This document shows, piece after piece, positions 1 to 8,915 of a stretch of DNA of 46,147 bases (its first letter is position 1; every line of letters starts with the position of its first letter). Below the pieces are notes generated by a model, which saw only the letters and a program-made list of their open reading frames with translations, ran no database searches and was not told where the DNA came from. The translations under genes were made by a program, and so were the position numbers. The stretch covers positions 1-46,147 of the forward strand of contig JAFXJJ010000083.1 in NCBI GenBank assembly GCA_017532345.1, read 5' to 3'. This stretch comes from Erysipelotrichales bacterium (GTDB lineage Bacteria > Bacillota_I > Bacilli_A > Erysipelotrichales > Erysipelotrichaceae).

Positions 1-37
1 AATTATGAAAATTAATGTTATTGAGGGATTACTATGA
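1..37 (+). CDS. rimM: RimM C-terminal end (partial)
   Basis: Only the last eleven codons of this gene are inside the window. Read from base 2 they give IMKINVIEGLL and a TGA at 35-37. RimM proteins (16S rRNA maturation factors that bind ribosomal protein S19) commonly end in a hydrophobic stretch plus EGL-like residues, and rimM precedes trmD in most bacteria. The TGA overlaps the trmD ATG (ATGA), as expected for translational coupling in one operon. The identification rests on this short tail and on synteny, so it is probable rather than proven. Confidence 0.7.
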   Translation, partial: IMKINVIEGLL

Positions 38-747
38 AGATAACAGTATTAACGTTATTCCCTGAAATGTTTGAAGGCTTTCTTAATACTTCAATTATTA
101 AAAGAGCAATTGATAAAGAAAGTGTTGAAATTGAACTAGTTAATTTTAGAGATTTCACACTAGATAAGCATAATCATGTTGATGATACCCCATGTGGTGG
201 GGGACAAGGAATGGTAATTGCTTGTCAGAGTGTTGTTGATGCCTTAGAAAGTGTTAAGACTGAAAATAGTTATACGATAGTAATGAGTCCTAGAGGTAGA
301 ACTTATAATCAAAAGGTTGCTCATGAGTTTTCGAAGCATGAGCATATTATTATTCTATGTGGTCATTATGAAGGTTTTGATGAACGTATTATGAAATATG
401 TTGATGAAGAAATTTCCATTGGGGATTTCATCTTAACGGGTGGTGAATTAGGTGCTATGGTTGTTTCTGATTCAATCATTCGTCTAATTAATGGTGTAAT
501 ACGTAATGAGAGTCATGAAGATGAATCGTTTGAAAATGGCTTATTAGAATATCCTCAATATACTCGCCCAATTGATTTTAGAGGTGATATAGTACCTGAG
601 GTATTATTAAGCGGTCATCATGAGAATATTCGCAAATGGCGTTTAGAGAAATCTTTAGAATTAACGCTAGAGAGAAGACCTGATTTATTAGAAAATAGAA
701 GTTTTAGTGAAGAAGAAAGAAAAATCTTAGAAAAATTAAAAAAATAA
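34..747 (+). CDS. trmD: tRNA (guanine37-N1)-methyltransferase TrmD
   Basis: TrmD transfers a methyl group from SAM to N1 of G37 in tRNAs read next to the anticodon, preventing +1 frameshifting. It is a SPOUT-class knotted dimer in the cytoplasm. The 237-residue product has the usual length and opens with MKITVLTLFPEMF. It contains the conserved PCGGGQGMV segment, the ILCGHYEGFDERI knot segment, and IGDFILTGGELGAM with the SAM-binding loop. The catalytic-region motif DESFENGLLEYPQYTRP is also intact. It overlaps the rimM stop by four bases, has a GAGGG ribosome-binding site, and lies 102 bases before rplS, the classical rimM-trmD-rplS order. Confidence 0.97.
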   Translation: MKITVLTLFPEMFEGFLNTSIIKRAIDKESVEIELVNFRDFTLDKHNHVDDTPCGGGQGMVIACQSVVDALESVKTENSYTIVMSPRGRTYNQKVAHEFSKHEHIIILCGHYEGFDERIMKYVDEEISIGDFILTGGELGAMVVSDSIIRLINGVIRNESHEDESFENGLLEYPQYTRPIDFRGDIVPEVLLSGHHENIRKWRLEKSLELTLERRPDLLENRSFSEEERKILEKLKK

Positions 748-763
748 TTGATTTCTTACATTA

Positions 764-840
764 GTTATGGTATTATTTACAAGTCCTTATGGGCAAACGG
801 TAGCTCCGCTGGTAATAATACTATGAACTACAAGAAGGAG
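764..840 (+). promoter_or_regulatory. Probable L19 autoregulatory leader RNA
   Basis: The 102 bases between trmD and rplS fold on paper into a long stem. Bases 767-777 (ATGGTATTATT) can pair with 814-824 (AATAATACTAT) over 11 base pairs including one G-T. They enclose about 36 bases with a small AGC/GCT hairpin near 802-810. The rplS ribosome-binding site (AAGGAG, 835-840) lies just outside the stem. Low-GC Gram-positives are known to carry an L19 leader at this position that binds L19 and represses its own gene. The match here is by position and structure, not by a covariance search. Confidence 0.6.
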
Positions 841-849
841 ATTGTTAAT

Positions 850-1197
850 ATGAACATGAATTTAGTTACTAAAGTAACAGAATCACAACTACGTAAAGAC
901 ATCCCTACATTCAAATCAGGGGATACAGTAAAAGTTTACGTAAAGATCAAAGAAGGCGACAAGAGCCGTATCCAATTATTCGAAGGTTTAGTAATCTGCC
1001 GTCAAGGTAGTGGTATTGGTGAAACTTTCACAGTTCGTAAGATTTCTAACCAAATCGGTGTTGAAAGAACATTCCCAGTACATACTCCAATCATCGACAA
1101 AATCGAAGTTGTTCGTCATGGTAAGGTAAGAAGAAACAAATTATACTATCTTCGTGGATTATCTGGTAAAGCAGCTCGTATTAAAGAAATTCGCTAA
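850..1197 (+). CDS. rplS: 50S ribosomal protein L19
   Basis: L19 sits at the 30S-50S interface of the large subunit. The 115-residue product has the family length and motifs: [19 protein letters not shown], then [18 protein letters not shown] with TFTVRKIS, and the C-terminal [21 protein letters not shown]. The start was set at ATG 850, nine bases after AAGGAG. The same frame stays open upstream to 748, but that part is leader RNA. Codon use is skewed to the forms seen in highly expressed genes (ATC, TTC, AAC), unlike trmD. A hairpin terminator follows directly. Confidence 0.97.
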   Translation: MNMNLVTKVTESQLRKDIPTFKSGDTVKVYVKIKEGDKSRIQLFEGLVICRQGSGIGETFTVRKISNQIGVERTFPVHTPIIDKIEVVRHGKVRRNKLYYLRGLSGKAARIKEIR

Positions 1198-1198
1198 T

Positions 1199-1228
1199 TT
1201 AAAAGCACCATTAGGTGCTTTTATTTTA
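1199..1228 (+). terminator. Rho-independent terminator after rplS
   Basis: AAAAGCACC and GGTGCTTTT form a 9-bp stem with a four-base ATTA loop, followed by a T-rich run. It closes the rimM-trmD-rplS unit. Confidence 0.85.
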
Positions 1229-1230
1229 TG

Positions 1231-1259
1231 TTTTCAAGGTATTAATTATTTGGTATAAT
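1231..1259 (+). promoter_or_regulatory. Promoter of lepB, extended -10
   Basis: TGG followed by TATAAT at 1254-1259 is an extended -10 box. A weak -35 (TTTTCA, 1231-1236) lies 17 bases upstream. The predicted transcript begins near 1266, which rules out the ATG at 1258 as the lepB start because it lies inside the -10 box. Confidence 0.7.
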
Positions 1260-1284
1260 GCTAGTGTTAGATAAGAGGTTTAAT

Positions 1285-2043
1285 ATGAACGAAAATGAGA
1301 ATAACACTGTAGAAGTGAAAACTGATACAGTTGATGAGAATATACAAGTTAATGAGAATACAAATGAATTAAATGAAATTATTGATAGAAATACAACAAG
1401 TAATGTTTTCGGAGATTTATCTCCAAATGATTTTGATAAATTAATTGCTGAGTGTGAAGTGAAGAATCGTCGTAAAAAGAATAAACGTATGAAAAGTGAT
1501 ACTAATATATTTATCACAATATTAACTATTGCACGTGATTTATTATGCTGTTATTTTGTAGCTGCATTAATTACTACTTTTTTATTTAGACCAATTAGAA
1601 TTGATGGTAAAAGTATGTATCCAACATTACATGATGGTGATTTAGCTTTTAGTGGTGTAATAGGTTTAAATGTTGATGATATTGATAGATTTGATATAGT
1701 TGTAATATATGATGAAGTAAAAGAAGAATATCTTGTTAAGCGTATTGTAGGAATGCCTAATGAAATGATACAATATGTAGAAGATACTTTATTTATTGAT
1801 GGAGTTAAGATTTCTGAAGATTTTTTAGATGATGAATATCGTTTAAGTGTTTCAATGGCTATAAATGATTATTTTACTGATGATTTTAAACCATTTATGA
1901 TTGGTGAAGGTGAATACTTTGTGGTTGGAGATAATCGACCTTCATCAAGAGATTCACGAGATTTTGGTGTGATTAATGAGTCACAAATTGTTAGTAAAGG
2001 TGTATTTGTGATTTATCCAATTAATAGATTAGGGGTGAAATAA
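1285..2043 (+). CDS. lepB: Signal peptidase I (Ser-Lys type)
   Basis: Type I signal peptidase cleaves signal peptides of secreted proteins outside the membrane. The start is ATG 1285, behind AGAGG and downstream of the promoter, giving 252 residues. The first ~70 residues are acidic and low-complexity and should be cytoplasmic, which is longer than in many homologues. One membrane segment spans about 75-100. The nucleophile Ser110 lies in GKSMYPTLHDGD, the general base Lys152 in YLVKRIVGMP, and the conserved box GDNRPSSRDSRDFG is near the C-terminus. The family usually has exactly this S/K dyad. The stop overlaps the rbgA start (TAATG), so it leads the lepB-rbgA-rnhB unit. Confidence 0.93.
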   Translation: MNENENNTVEVKTDTVDENIQVNENTNELNEIIDRNTTSNVFGDLSPNDFDKLIAECEVKNRRKKNKRMKSDTNIFITILTIARDLLCCYFVAALITTFLFRPIRIDGKSMYPTLHDGDLAFSGVIGLNVDDIDRFDIVVIYDEVKEEYLVKRIVGMPNEMIQYVEDTLFIDGVKISEDFLDDEYRLSVSMAINDYFTDDFKPFMIGEGEYFVVGDNRPSSRDSRDFGVINESQIVSKGVFVIYPINRLGVK

Positions 2044-2885
2044 TGGCTCAAATTCAATGGTTTCCAGGGCACATGACCAAGGCTAAAAGAGAAATAGAAG
2101 AAAAGATAAAGATGGTTGATATGGTAATTGAGTTACGTGATGCACGAATTCCTGCATCAAGTGCTAACCCATTACTACATCAAATAACAAATAATAAGCC
2201 ACGTTTAATTATTCTTACTAAAGAAGATAAAGCTGATGCTAAGATGACTAGTAAATGGATTAGTGAATTATCTAGTGATAATACATTGGTTATTTCAGCT
2301 GACTTAACAAAAGGAGCTCCTATGCAACAAATACTTGCTAAGAGTAAGGAATTATTAAAGGCTAAGTTTGAACGTGAGGCGCGTAAAGGAATACGACCTA
2401 GAGCTATTCGTGCTATGATTATTGGTATTCCTAATGTAGGAAAATCTACATTAATCAATCGTATGGCAAAGCGTAAAGCTACGATTACTGGAGATAGACC
2501 AGGTGTAACAAAAGCTACACAATGGATCAAAGTTAATAACGATTTTGAATTATTAGATACTCCAGGAGTACTATGGCCAAAATTTGAGGATGAACAAATT
2601 GCTCTTCGTCTAGCAGTTACTGGAGCAATTAGAGATCAAATTCTCCCAATTGAAGAAGTAGTACACTATGCACTTTCATATATTCATGAATTTTATCCTG
2701 AGCTTATTATGAGTCGTTATGGTGTAGAAAGTATTGAAAATACAGAAGATATGCTACTAGCTATTGGAGATAAACGTAAGATGTTGAAATCTGGTGGAGA
2801 AGTAGATATTGTACGTGTTAGAGAAATGTTGTTACGTGAAGTACGTGATAATGATTTAGGTCCAATGACTTGGGAGAGATTATAA
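2043..2885 (+). CDS. rbgA: Ribosome biogenesis GTPase RbgA (YlqF)
   Basis: RbgA is a circularly permuted GTPase needed for late 50S subunit assembly in Gram-positives. The 280-residue product begins with AQIQWFPGHMTKAKRE, the family signature. The G motifs occur in permuted order: G4 first (ILTKEDKAD), then G1 (GIPNVGKSTLINRM), G2 (the Thr of RPGVTKATQW) and G3 (DTPGV). The C-terminal ANTAR-like helical domain follows. It overlaps lepB by one base and rnhB by one base (both TAATG), indicating coupled translation. The neighbours lepB and rnhB match the B. subtilis order around rplS. Confidence 0.95.
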   Translation: MAQIQWFPGHMTKAKREIEEKIKMVDMVIELRDARIPASSANPLLHQITNNKPRLIILTKEDKADAKMTSKWISELSSDNTLVISADLTKGAPMQQILAKSKELLKAKFEREARKGIRPRAIRAMIIGIPNVGKSTLINRMAKRKATITGDRPGVTKATQWIKVNNDFELLDTPGVLWPKFEDEQIALRLAVTGAIRDQILPIEEVVHYALSYIHEFYPELIMSRYGVESIENTEDMLLAIGDKRKMLKSGGEVDIVRVREMLLREVRDNDLGPMTWERL

Positions 2886-3502
2886 TGCAAGCAGGTAATG
2901 AAAATGAATTAGTGTTTTGGAATAAAAATCAGCTATGTATTGGTTTAGATGAAGCTGGTAGAGGTCCTATTGCTGGCCCTGTGGTAGTTGCTGGTGTTGT
3001 TTTACCAATTAACTTTTCGTATGATGGAATATATGATTCTAAAAAGATTAGTGAGAAGAAACGTAAAGAATTATATAAAGTAATTATTGAAAATGCATTA
3101 GACTATGTGATTTGTATAGTTGATCGTAGCGAAATTGATAAAGGTAATATTTACCAAGTAGTAAAGAAGGCAATGAAGGATTGTGTACTTACATCATCGA
3201 TTAATATGAGTGGTGTGTTAACTGATGCTATGCCAATGGATATTGATGGTAAGGAAGTTATTTCTTTAATTAAAGGAGATCAGAAGTCTATCAGTATTGC
3301 AGCTGCCTCAATCCTTGCGAAGGTTACAAGGGATCAAATTATGGAAATATATGATGAAATATATCCTGGTTATGAATTTAAAAAGCATAAAGGATATTAT
3401 ACAAAATTACATAAGGAATGTATTGAAAAGAATGGGCCATGTCCAATTCATAGAACTACATTTGAACCAATAAAAAGTATGTTACAACCTACATTATTTT
3501 AA
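2885..3502 (+). CDS. rnhB: Ribonuclease HII
   Basis: RNase HII cuts RNA in RNA-DNA hybrids and starts removal of misincorporated ribonucleotides. ATG 2885 is preferred over the in-frame TTG at 2870 because GGGAGAG (2872-2878) sits at ribosome-binding distance before it and the rbgA stop overlaps it. The product has 205 residues. The first catalytic pair is in CIGLDEAGRGPIAGPVV (Asp and Glu), a further acidic residue lies in SLIKGDQKSISIAAASILAKVTRD, and the last is in the DEIYPGYEFKKHKGY region. It is the last gene of the lepB-rbgA-rnhB unit and is followed by a terminator. Confidence 0.95.
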   Translation: MQAGNENELVFWNKNQLCIGLDEAGRGPIAGPVVVAGVVLPINFSYDGIYDSKKISEKKRKELYKVIIENALDYVICIVDRSEIDKGNIYQVVKKAMKDCVLTSSINMSGVLTDAMPMDIDGKEVISLIKGDQKSISIAAASILAKVTRDQIMEIYDEIYPGYEFKKHKGYYTKLHKECIEKNGPCPIHRTTFEPIKSMLQPTLF

Positions 3503-3529
3503 AAAGATGAAGTAATTTCATCTTTTTTT
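3501..3529 (+). terminator. Terminator after rnhB
   Basis: AAAAAGATGAA pairs with TTTCATCTTTTT around a short GTAA-type loop, ending in a seven-T run. Confidence 0.85.
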
Positions 3530-3575
3530 GTCCTATTTTGATTATTAATACAATAATTAAATAGGAGGTAAGATA

Positions 3576-4358
3576 ATGGAAAAAGTTGATGTGTCTTCAA
3601 AAAGAATCTATTCATTAAATCTAAAGTATCACTACAATTCATTGAAAGTTTTACGAGCATTGCAGACTAATGAAGAAGTAGAAATTATTGATACGAATGA
3701 AACATTCATTACATTCATCAATCCAATGTATCCTCAAAGATTGATGAGATTAGCTAAACCACCTACATGCTTGTTTTATGAAGGTGACATAACTCTAATC
3801 CATAAACCTAGTATTGGGATAATTGGAAGTCGAGAGAATAGTGAATATGGGTATAATGTGATTAAAGAGCTAATAAAACACATTCCTAAAGACTATATTA
3901 TCATTAGTGGTATGGCAAAGGGTATTGATGGATTAGCCCACAAGGAAGCAATTAAATATGGATTACGTACGATTGGTGTTATTGGGAGTGGATTAAAATA
4001 CATATATCCGAAAATAAACGCAGATTTATTTAGAGAAGTTAAGGGAAATCACCTATTGGTTAGTGAATACCGATATGAGGAGCCTATAAGACAGAACCAT
4101 TTTGTTGAAAGAAATCGATTAATTGCAGCTTTAAGTGATATTTTAATAGTGATTGAGTCAACACTAAGAAGTGGAACCTCTATTACTGTCAAAGAAATGC
4201 TGGATTTAGGAAAAGAGGTGTATGTGATACCACATACAATATTTAGTGAAACAGGCAAGGGGAATCTAAAGATGATAGAAGATGGAGCTAATTTGTTATG
4301 GGATTTGGATGAATTTAGTAAAATGCTGAAAAATGATTTGACAAATACAAAAAAATAG
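3576..4358 (+). CDS. dprA: DNA processing protein DprA (Smf)
   Basis: DprA binds incoming single-stranded DNA and loads RecA in natural transformation; it is also kept in many bacteria not known to be competent. The 260-residue product is a short form: a small N-terminal part, then the Rossmann-like domain with IGSRENSEYGY, IISGMAKGIDGLAHKEAI, GSGLKYIYPKIN, FVERNRLIAALSD and RSGTSITVKEML. No C-terminal winged-helix domain is visible. AGGAGG precedes the ATG. dprA followed by topA and trmFO is a conserved order in Bacillota. The ComK-like gene at 28.3 kb makes a transformation role more plausible. Confidence 0.93.
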   Translation: MEKVDVSSKRIYSLNLKYHYNSLKVLRALQTNEEVEIIDTNETFITFINPMYPQRLMRLAKPPTCLFYEGDITLIHKPSIGIIGSRENSEYGYNVIKELIKHIPKDYIIISGMAKGIDGLAHKEAIKYGLRTIGVIGSGLKYIYPKINADLFREVKGNHLLVSEYRYEEPIRQNHFVERNRLIAALSDILIVIESTLRSGTSITVKEMLDLGKEVYVIPHTIFSETGKGNLKMIEDGANLLWDLDEFSKMLKNDLTNTKK

Positions 4359-4393
4359 ATAAGATTAAACAGTAAAGATGTGGAGTGAAGTTA

Positions 4394-6511
4394 ATGACAA
4401 AATTAGTTATTGTTGAGTCGCCTTCGAAGACAAAAACAATTGGTAAATATTTAGGTGATGAATATGAAGTGGTGTTTAGTAAAGGTCATATTCGTGATTT
4501 AGCAACGAAAGGTAAAGAAGGACTAGGTGTTGATATCGAAAATGATTTCAAGCCTACATATACAATTAATAAGGATAAAGCAACATTAGTAAAAGACTTA
4601 AAAGCTAAGGCTAAAAAGGCTGAAGTTGTTTATCTTGCAACCGACCCTGACCGTGAAGGTGAGGCTATTTCTTGGCATTTAGCTGAAGAACTTGATTTAC
4701 CTATTGATGCGAAGAATCGTGTTGAGTTTAATGAAATTACGAAGGATGCAGTTTTGAAAGCTTTCAATGAACCTAGAACGATCGATATGGGACTAGTACA
4801 TTCACAAGAAACTAGACGTATTTTAGATAGAATTATTGGGTTTAAATTATCTAAATTATTAATGCGTAAAATTTCTTCTAAATCTGCTGGTAGAGTTCAA
4901 AGTGTAGCTTTAAAACTTATTGTAGATAGAGAAAGAGAAATTCAAAGTTTCGTTAGTGAAGAGTATCACACAATTCATGCATTAATTAAAAAGGGCAGTA
5001 AGGAATTCGAAGCTACATTAAATAAAGTTGATGGTAAGAAACCTAAATTAAGTACACAAGCAGATTGTGATGCTTTATTATCTACGCTTGATAAAGATTT
5101 TAAAGTTTCTAAAGTTACAAAAACTGAACGTAAGAATGAAGCTAAACCTCCATTCGTTACATCAACTCTACAACAAGATGCTTCAAGAAAATTGAATTTT
5201 ACATCTAAGAAAACGATGCAGGTTGCTCAAGGATTATATGAAGGTATTGATATTGGTACACAAACTGTAGGTTTAATTACATATATGCGTACTGACTCAA
5301 TTCGTTTAAGTAATACTTATTTACATGAAGCTAATGAATATATTGTGAGAACATATGGTAAGGAATATGTTGGTAGAGCTAAGGCAGGCAAGAAGAATGA
5401 TAATGTGCAAGATGCCCATGAAGCAATTCGTCCTACTAGTGTTGAGCGTACCCCTGAATCAATGAAACCTTATCTAACAAATGACCAATATAAAATTTAT
5501 AAATTAATTTATGATCGTGCATTGGCATCAGTAATGGCACCAGCAAAATTTGATGCAACTTCAGTAACATTAGAAAATAAAAATACATTATTTGGTGTTT
5601 CAGGAAGTGTATTAAAGTTTGATGGTTATTTAAAAGTTTACAATGATAAAGAGGACAAAGAAGAAAAGCTTCCTAAGTTAGAAGAAAACGAAGTGTTACC
5701 ATCTGAGAAGATTTACAATAAACAACATTTCACAGAACCAACTCCTAGATATACGGAAGCTCGCTTAATTAAGGAATTTGAAGAAAAGGGTATTGGTAGA
5801 CCTTCTACTTATGCTTCAATTATTGATACTTTATTATCTAGAGATTATTGTAAATTAGAGAAGACTGCAGAAGGCGGAAAGACTAAAGTGTTTATTCCTA
5901 CTGAGCAAGGAATCCTTACAAATGATAAGTTACAAGAATATTTTGCTTCTATCATCAATGTTTCATATACAGCTAATATGGAAACAGAGTTAGATGAAAT
6001 CGCTGAAGAAAAGGTTGATTATATTGAGGCTTTAGATGAATTCTATAAGGCATTTAATCCATTAGTTTTAAAGGCTTATGATGAAATGGAAAAACTACAA
6101 CCTGAGAAAACAGGTGAGATTTGTCCAGATTGTGGTGGCGAATTAGTAATTCGTAAAGGACGTTTTGGTAAGTTTATTTGCTGTATGAATTATCCTGAAT
6201 GTTCATACCATAAGCCATTAGAAGAAAAGAAAGTAGTATTATTAGAAGAACTGTGTCCAGATTGTGGTTCTCCACTAGTTGAACGTAAGAATCGCTTTGG
6301 TCAAACATTCATTGGGTGTAGTAGTTATCCTAAATGTAGATATATTAAATCAGAAAAGAAAGCTGATGTAGAAACTGGTATTAATTGTCCTAACTGTGGC
6401 AAACCAATGGTTGAGAAAACTTCAAGATATGGTAAGAAATTTATTGCTTGTAGTGGATATCCAAAGTGTAAGACAATATTATCAAATAAAAAGAAAAATG
6501 AGGAAGAATAA
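4394..6511 (+). CDS. topA: DNA topoisomerase I (type IA)
   Basis: Topoisomerase I relaxes negative supercoils through a 5' phosphotyrosine intermediate. ATG 4394 is chosen over the in-frame GTG at 4385 because GGAGTG precedes it by six bases; the product has 705 residues. The N-terminal Toprim domain has [18 protein letters not shown] and the acidic DPDREGEAI. The active-site Tyr (about residue 297) lies in [11 protein letters not shown]. Three C-terminal four-cysteine zinc ribbons follow, each CPxCG plus a second C-x6-7-C pair (near residues 578, 624 and 667). The stop overlaps trmFO (TAATG). Confidence 0.97.
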   Translation: MTKLVIVESPSKTKTIGKYLGDEYEVVFSKGHIRDLATKGKEGLGVDIENDFKPTYTINKDKATLVKDLKAKAKKAEVVYLATDPDREGEAISWHLAEELDLPIDAKNRVEFNEITKDAVLKAFNEPRTIDMGLVHSQETRRILDRIIGFKLSKLLMRKISSKSAGRVQSVALKLIVDREREIQSFVSEEYHTIHALIKKGSKEFEATLNKVDGKKPKLSTQADCDALLSTLDKDFKVSKVTKTERKNEAKPPFVTSTLQQDASRKLNFTSKKTMQVAQGLYEGIDIGTQTVGLITYMRTDSIRLSNTYLHEANEYIVRTYGKEYVGRAKAGKKNDNVQDAHEAIRPTSVERTPESMKPYLTNDQYKIYKLIYDRALASVMAPAKFDATSVTLENKNTLFGVSGSVLKFDGYLKVYNDKEDKEEKLPKLEENEVLPSEKIYNKQHFTEPTPRYTEARLIKEFEEKGIGRPSTYASIIDTLLSRDYCKLEKTAEGGKTKVFIPTEQGILTNDKLQEYFASIINVSYTANMETELDEIAEEKVDYIEALDEFYKAFNPLVLKAYDEMEKLQPEKTGEICPDCGGELVIRKGRFGKFICCMNYPECSYHKPLEEKKVVLLEELCPDCGSPLVERKNRFGQTFIGCSSYPKCRYIKSEKKADVETGINCPNCGKPMVEKTSRYGKKFIACSGYPKCKTILSNKKKNEEE

Positions 6512-7809
6512 TGGAAAAGGTTATTGTTATTGGTGCTGGATTAGCTGGTAGTGAAGCGGCTTGGCAATTAGCTAATCGTGGTATTTCAGTAGATTTATAT
6601 GAAATGCGTCCTAAGAAATCGAGTGCTGCACATCACACTGAGAATTTTGCGGAATTAGTCTGTTCAAATTCACTACGTAGTGATGCGTTATTAAATGCGG
6701 TAGGTGTATTAAAAGAAGAAATGCGCATGTTGAATTCATTAATAATGGAAGCAGCAGATGCAACTAGAGTTCCTGCAGGCAGTGCTTTGGCAGTTGACAG
6801 AATTGGATTTAGTCAATACGTAACTGATAAAATTCGTAATCATCCATTAATAAATGTAATTAATGAAGAAGTAACTGAAATCCCAAATGGTAACGTTTTA
6901 ATTGCAAGTGGTCCGTTAACATCTGATTCATTGTCTGAAAAGATTCAAGCTTTATTAGGTAAAGACTACTTCTATTTTTATGATGCAGCTGCACCAATTA
7001 TTGAAAAAGATAGTATTAATTTTGATAAAGCATATTTTAAAGCACGTTATGATAAAGGTGAAAAAGACTATATTAATTGTCCTATGACAAAGGATGAGTT
7101 TGAAGCTTTTTATAATGCTGTAATTACAGCTGATAAAGTTGTTCTACATGATTTTGAAAAAGAAGTATTCTTTGAAGGCTGTATGCCTTTTGAAGAAATG
7201 GCGAAAAGAGGACAACAAACATTACTATTTGGTCCTATGAAACCAGTAGGATTAGAAACACCTGAGGGCAAAAGACCTTATGCTGTTGTTCAATTACGTC
7301 AAGATAATGCTGTAGGAAGTTTATACAATATTGTAGGATTCCAAACACATCTTACGTTCCCTGAACAAAAACGTGTTTTACGTATGATTCCAGGGTTAGA
7401 AAACTGTGAGATTGTGCGTTATGGTGTAATGCATCGTAATACATATATTAATTCTCCTACATTACTAAATCCTACTTATGAGTTACGTAGTAGAGAAGGA
7501 TTATTTTTTGCTGGTCAAATGACTGGTGTTGAAGGCTATGTAGAAAGTGCTGCTAGTGGACTATTGGCAGGTATAAACATGTCTCGTAGAGTTCGTAACT
7601 TACCATTAATCGAACTTCCTTCAACGACTGTAATGGGGTCACAAGCTCAATATATTAGTAAAGCTGATGGTAATTTCCAACCAATGAATGCTAATTTTGG
7701 TATTATGACACTTGAAAAAGAAGTTAAGCATAAGAAAGACCGTAAAGAAGCATATAGTAAACAAGCTTTAGAAATTATGGGTGAAATGAAAGAAGAATTG
7801 AATAAATGA
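6511..7809 (+). CDS. trmFO: Methylenetetrahydrofolate-tRNA uracil-54 methyltransferase TrmFO
   Basis: TrmFO makes m5U54 in the T-loop of tRNA using methylene-THF and FADH2, the Gram-positive alternative to SAM-dependent TrmA. The 432-residue product starts with the FAD-binding [20 protein letters not shown]. It contains [11 protein letters not shown] and the [12 protein letters not shown] segment with the cysteine involved in catalysis. The C-terminal dinucleotide-binding part includes [19 protein letters not shown]. It overlaps topA by one base and xerC by four bases, fitting the conserved topA-trmFO-xerC cluster. Confidence 0.97.
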   Translation: MEKVIVIGAGLAGSEAAWQLANRGISVDLYEMRPKKSSAAHHTENFAELVCSNSLRSDALLNAVGVLKEEMRMLNSLIMEAADATRVPAGSALAVDRIGFSQYVTDKIRNHPLINVINEEVTEIPNGNVLIASGPLTSDSLSEKIQALLGKDYFYFYDAAAPIIEKDSINFDKAYFKARYDKGEKDYINCPMTKDEFEAFYNAVITADKVVLHDFEKEVFFEGCMPFEEMAKRGQQTLLFGPMKPVGLETPEGKRPYAVVQLRQDNAVGSLYNIVGFQTHLTFPEQKRVLRMIPGLENCEIVRYGVMHRNTYINSPTLLNPTYELRSREGLFFAGQMTGVEGYVESAASGLLAGINMSRRVRNLPLIELPSTTVMGSQAQYISKADGNFQPMNANFGIMTLEKEVKHKKDRKEAYSKQALEIMGEMKEELNK

Positions 7810-8729
7810 GTGAAGATGTTTTAAATGAATGGGTGATTAGTTTTGTTGATTACATATACATGAAAAATTCTCATAGTGATCATACAGCTGATTCATATAG
7901 AAGAGATTTAATGCAATTTGTTGATTTTTTAAAGCGTGAAAATATTTCTTCGTTTAATGATGTAACATATCCAATTGTACTTAATTTTATAAGTGAGATA
8001 CGATATGGTAGTAAGATGTTGAATAATCGTAGCATTGCACGAAAATGCTCAGCATTGCGTTCATTCTATAGTTATTTAGAAGAACGTAAGATTGTGATTG
8101 AAAACCCTTTTATTCAAGTTAAATTAGGTAAGAATAAAAGAAAATTGCCAGATTTCTTATTTGTAGATGAGATTGATAACTTATTTGAATCTATTGATAT
8201 TAGTAATGAAATGGGTATGCGTAATCGTGTTTTGTTAGAATTAATTTATGCTAGTGGTCTGCGTGTTAGTGAAGCAGCTAATCTATGTGTTGGTGATATT
8301 GATTTAGATGAATGCTTTGTAAGAGTTTTAGGTAAAGGAAAGAAAGAACGTATTGTACCTTTTTATGAATCAATTAGAGATTTATTAAGAACATACTTAC
8401 AAACGACTAGAACAGAAATAATGTTGAAAAACAATCAACATCACAATTATTTATTTGTTAGTTTAAAAGGTGAACAACTAACTACTAGAGGTATTCAATA
8501 TATCTTGAATGAACAGGTAAAGCGTTCTGGGTTATCTAATTCTGTACATCCACATACACTTAGACATTCATTTGCAACTCACTTATTAGATGGTGGATGT
8601 GACTTACGTATTGTACAGGAATTGTTAGGTCATAGTAGTTTATCTACAACACAGATTTATGTACATACAACTACTCAAAAATTAAAGGATTCATATTTTA
8701 AAACACATCCTCGAGCTAAATTTAAATAA
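7806..8729 (+). CDS. xerC: Tyrosine recombinase XerC
   Basis: XerC acts with XerD at dif to resolve chromosome dimers. The 307-residue product has the N-terminal SAM-like core-binding domain (about 1-100) and the catalytic domain. Arg I is in [11 protein letters not shown], the Lys in [13 protein letters not shown], His-x-x-Arg in [13 protein letters not shown], the second His in [13 protein letters not shown], and the Tyr nucleophile in that last segment. The XerC name follows its place beside trmFO; a second recombinase at 41.3 kb sits in the XerD context. The usual downstream clpQ-clpY-codY genes of Bacillus are absent and a terminator and rpsB follow. Confidence 0.92.
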   Translation: MSEDVLNEWVISFVDYIYMKNSHSDHTADSYRRDLMQFVDFLKRENISSFNDVTYPIVLNFISEIRYGSKMLNNRSIARKCSALRSFYSYLEERKIVIENPFIQVKLGKNKRKLPDFLFVDEIDNLFESIDISNEMGMRNRVLLELIYASGLRVSEAANLCVGDIDLDECFVRVLGKGKKERIVPFYESIRDLLRTYLQTTRTEIMLKNNQHHNYLFVSLKGEQLTTRGIQYILNEQVKRSGLSNSVHPHTLRHSFATHLLDGGCDLRIVQELLGHSSLSTTQIYVHTTTQKLKDSYFKTHPRAKFK

Positions 8730-8734
8730 ATAGT

Positions 8735-8762
8735 AAAAAATGCGATTTAATCGCATTTTTTA
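8735..8762 (+). terminator. Terminator after xerC
   Basis: AAAAAATGCGA pairs with TCGCATTTTTT around a TTTAA loop. This closes the dprA-topA-trmFO-xerC unit. Confidence 0.88.
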
Positions 8763-8766
8763 GTTG

Positions 8767-8795
8767 TTTTATTAATGATTTCGTGATAATATAAT
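8767..8795 (+). promoter_or_regulatory. Promoter of rpsB-tsf
   Basis: TATAAT at 8790-8795 with a weak TTTTAT at 8767-8772 (17-base spacer). The transcript would start near 8802 and carry a leader of about 115 bases. Confidence 0.6.
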
Positions 8796-8800
8796 TTACG

Positions 8801-8905
8801 GCACTTTATAAGTGCACTTCACACACCATGAATTCATTATTTCCGTGCTCTTATTCAAGAGTAAGTAATGTTCGAAATGGTGGAGGAAATAACGGAAAGC
8901 GAGGA
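8801..8905 (+). promoter_or_regulatory. Structured 5' leader of rpsB, possible S2 autoregulatory element
   Basis: The leader has three pairings. GCACT (8801-8805) pairs with AGTGC (8811-8815). TTTCCGT (8840-8846) pairs with ACGGAAA (8892-8898), enclosing the hairpin CTCTT/AAGAG (8848-8861). TTATTTCC (8837-8844) can instead pair with GGAAATAA (8885-8892), so two exclusive folds are possible near the ribosome-binding site. Leaders bound by S2 upstream of rpsB are known in several bacterial groups. Assigning this one to that class is inference from position and structure. Confidence 0.5.
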
Positions 8906-8915
8906 AAATTAAATT

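Noticed and set aside
1258-1284. Longer LepB reading from ATG 1258
   Set aside because: That ATG lies inside the TATAAT box of the promoter, so it would not be in the transcript; ATG 1285 has a ribosome-binding site.
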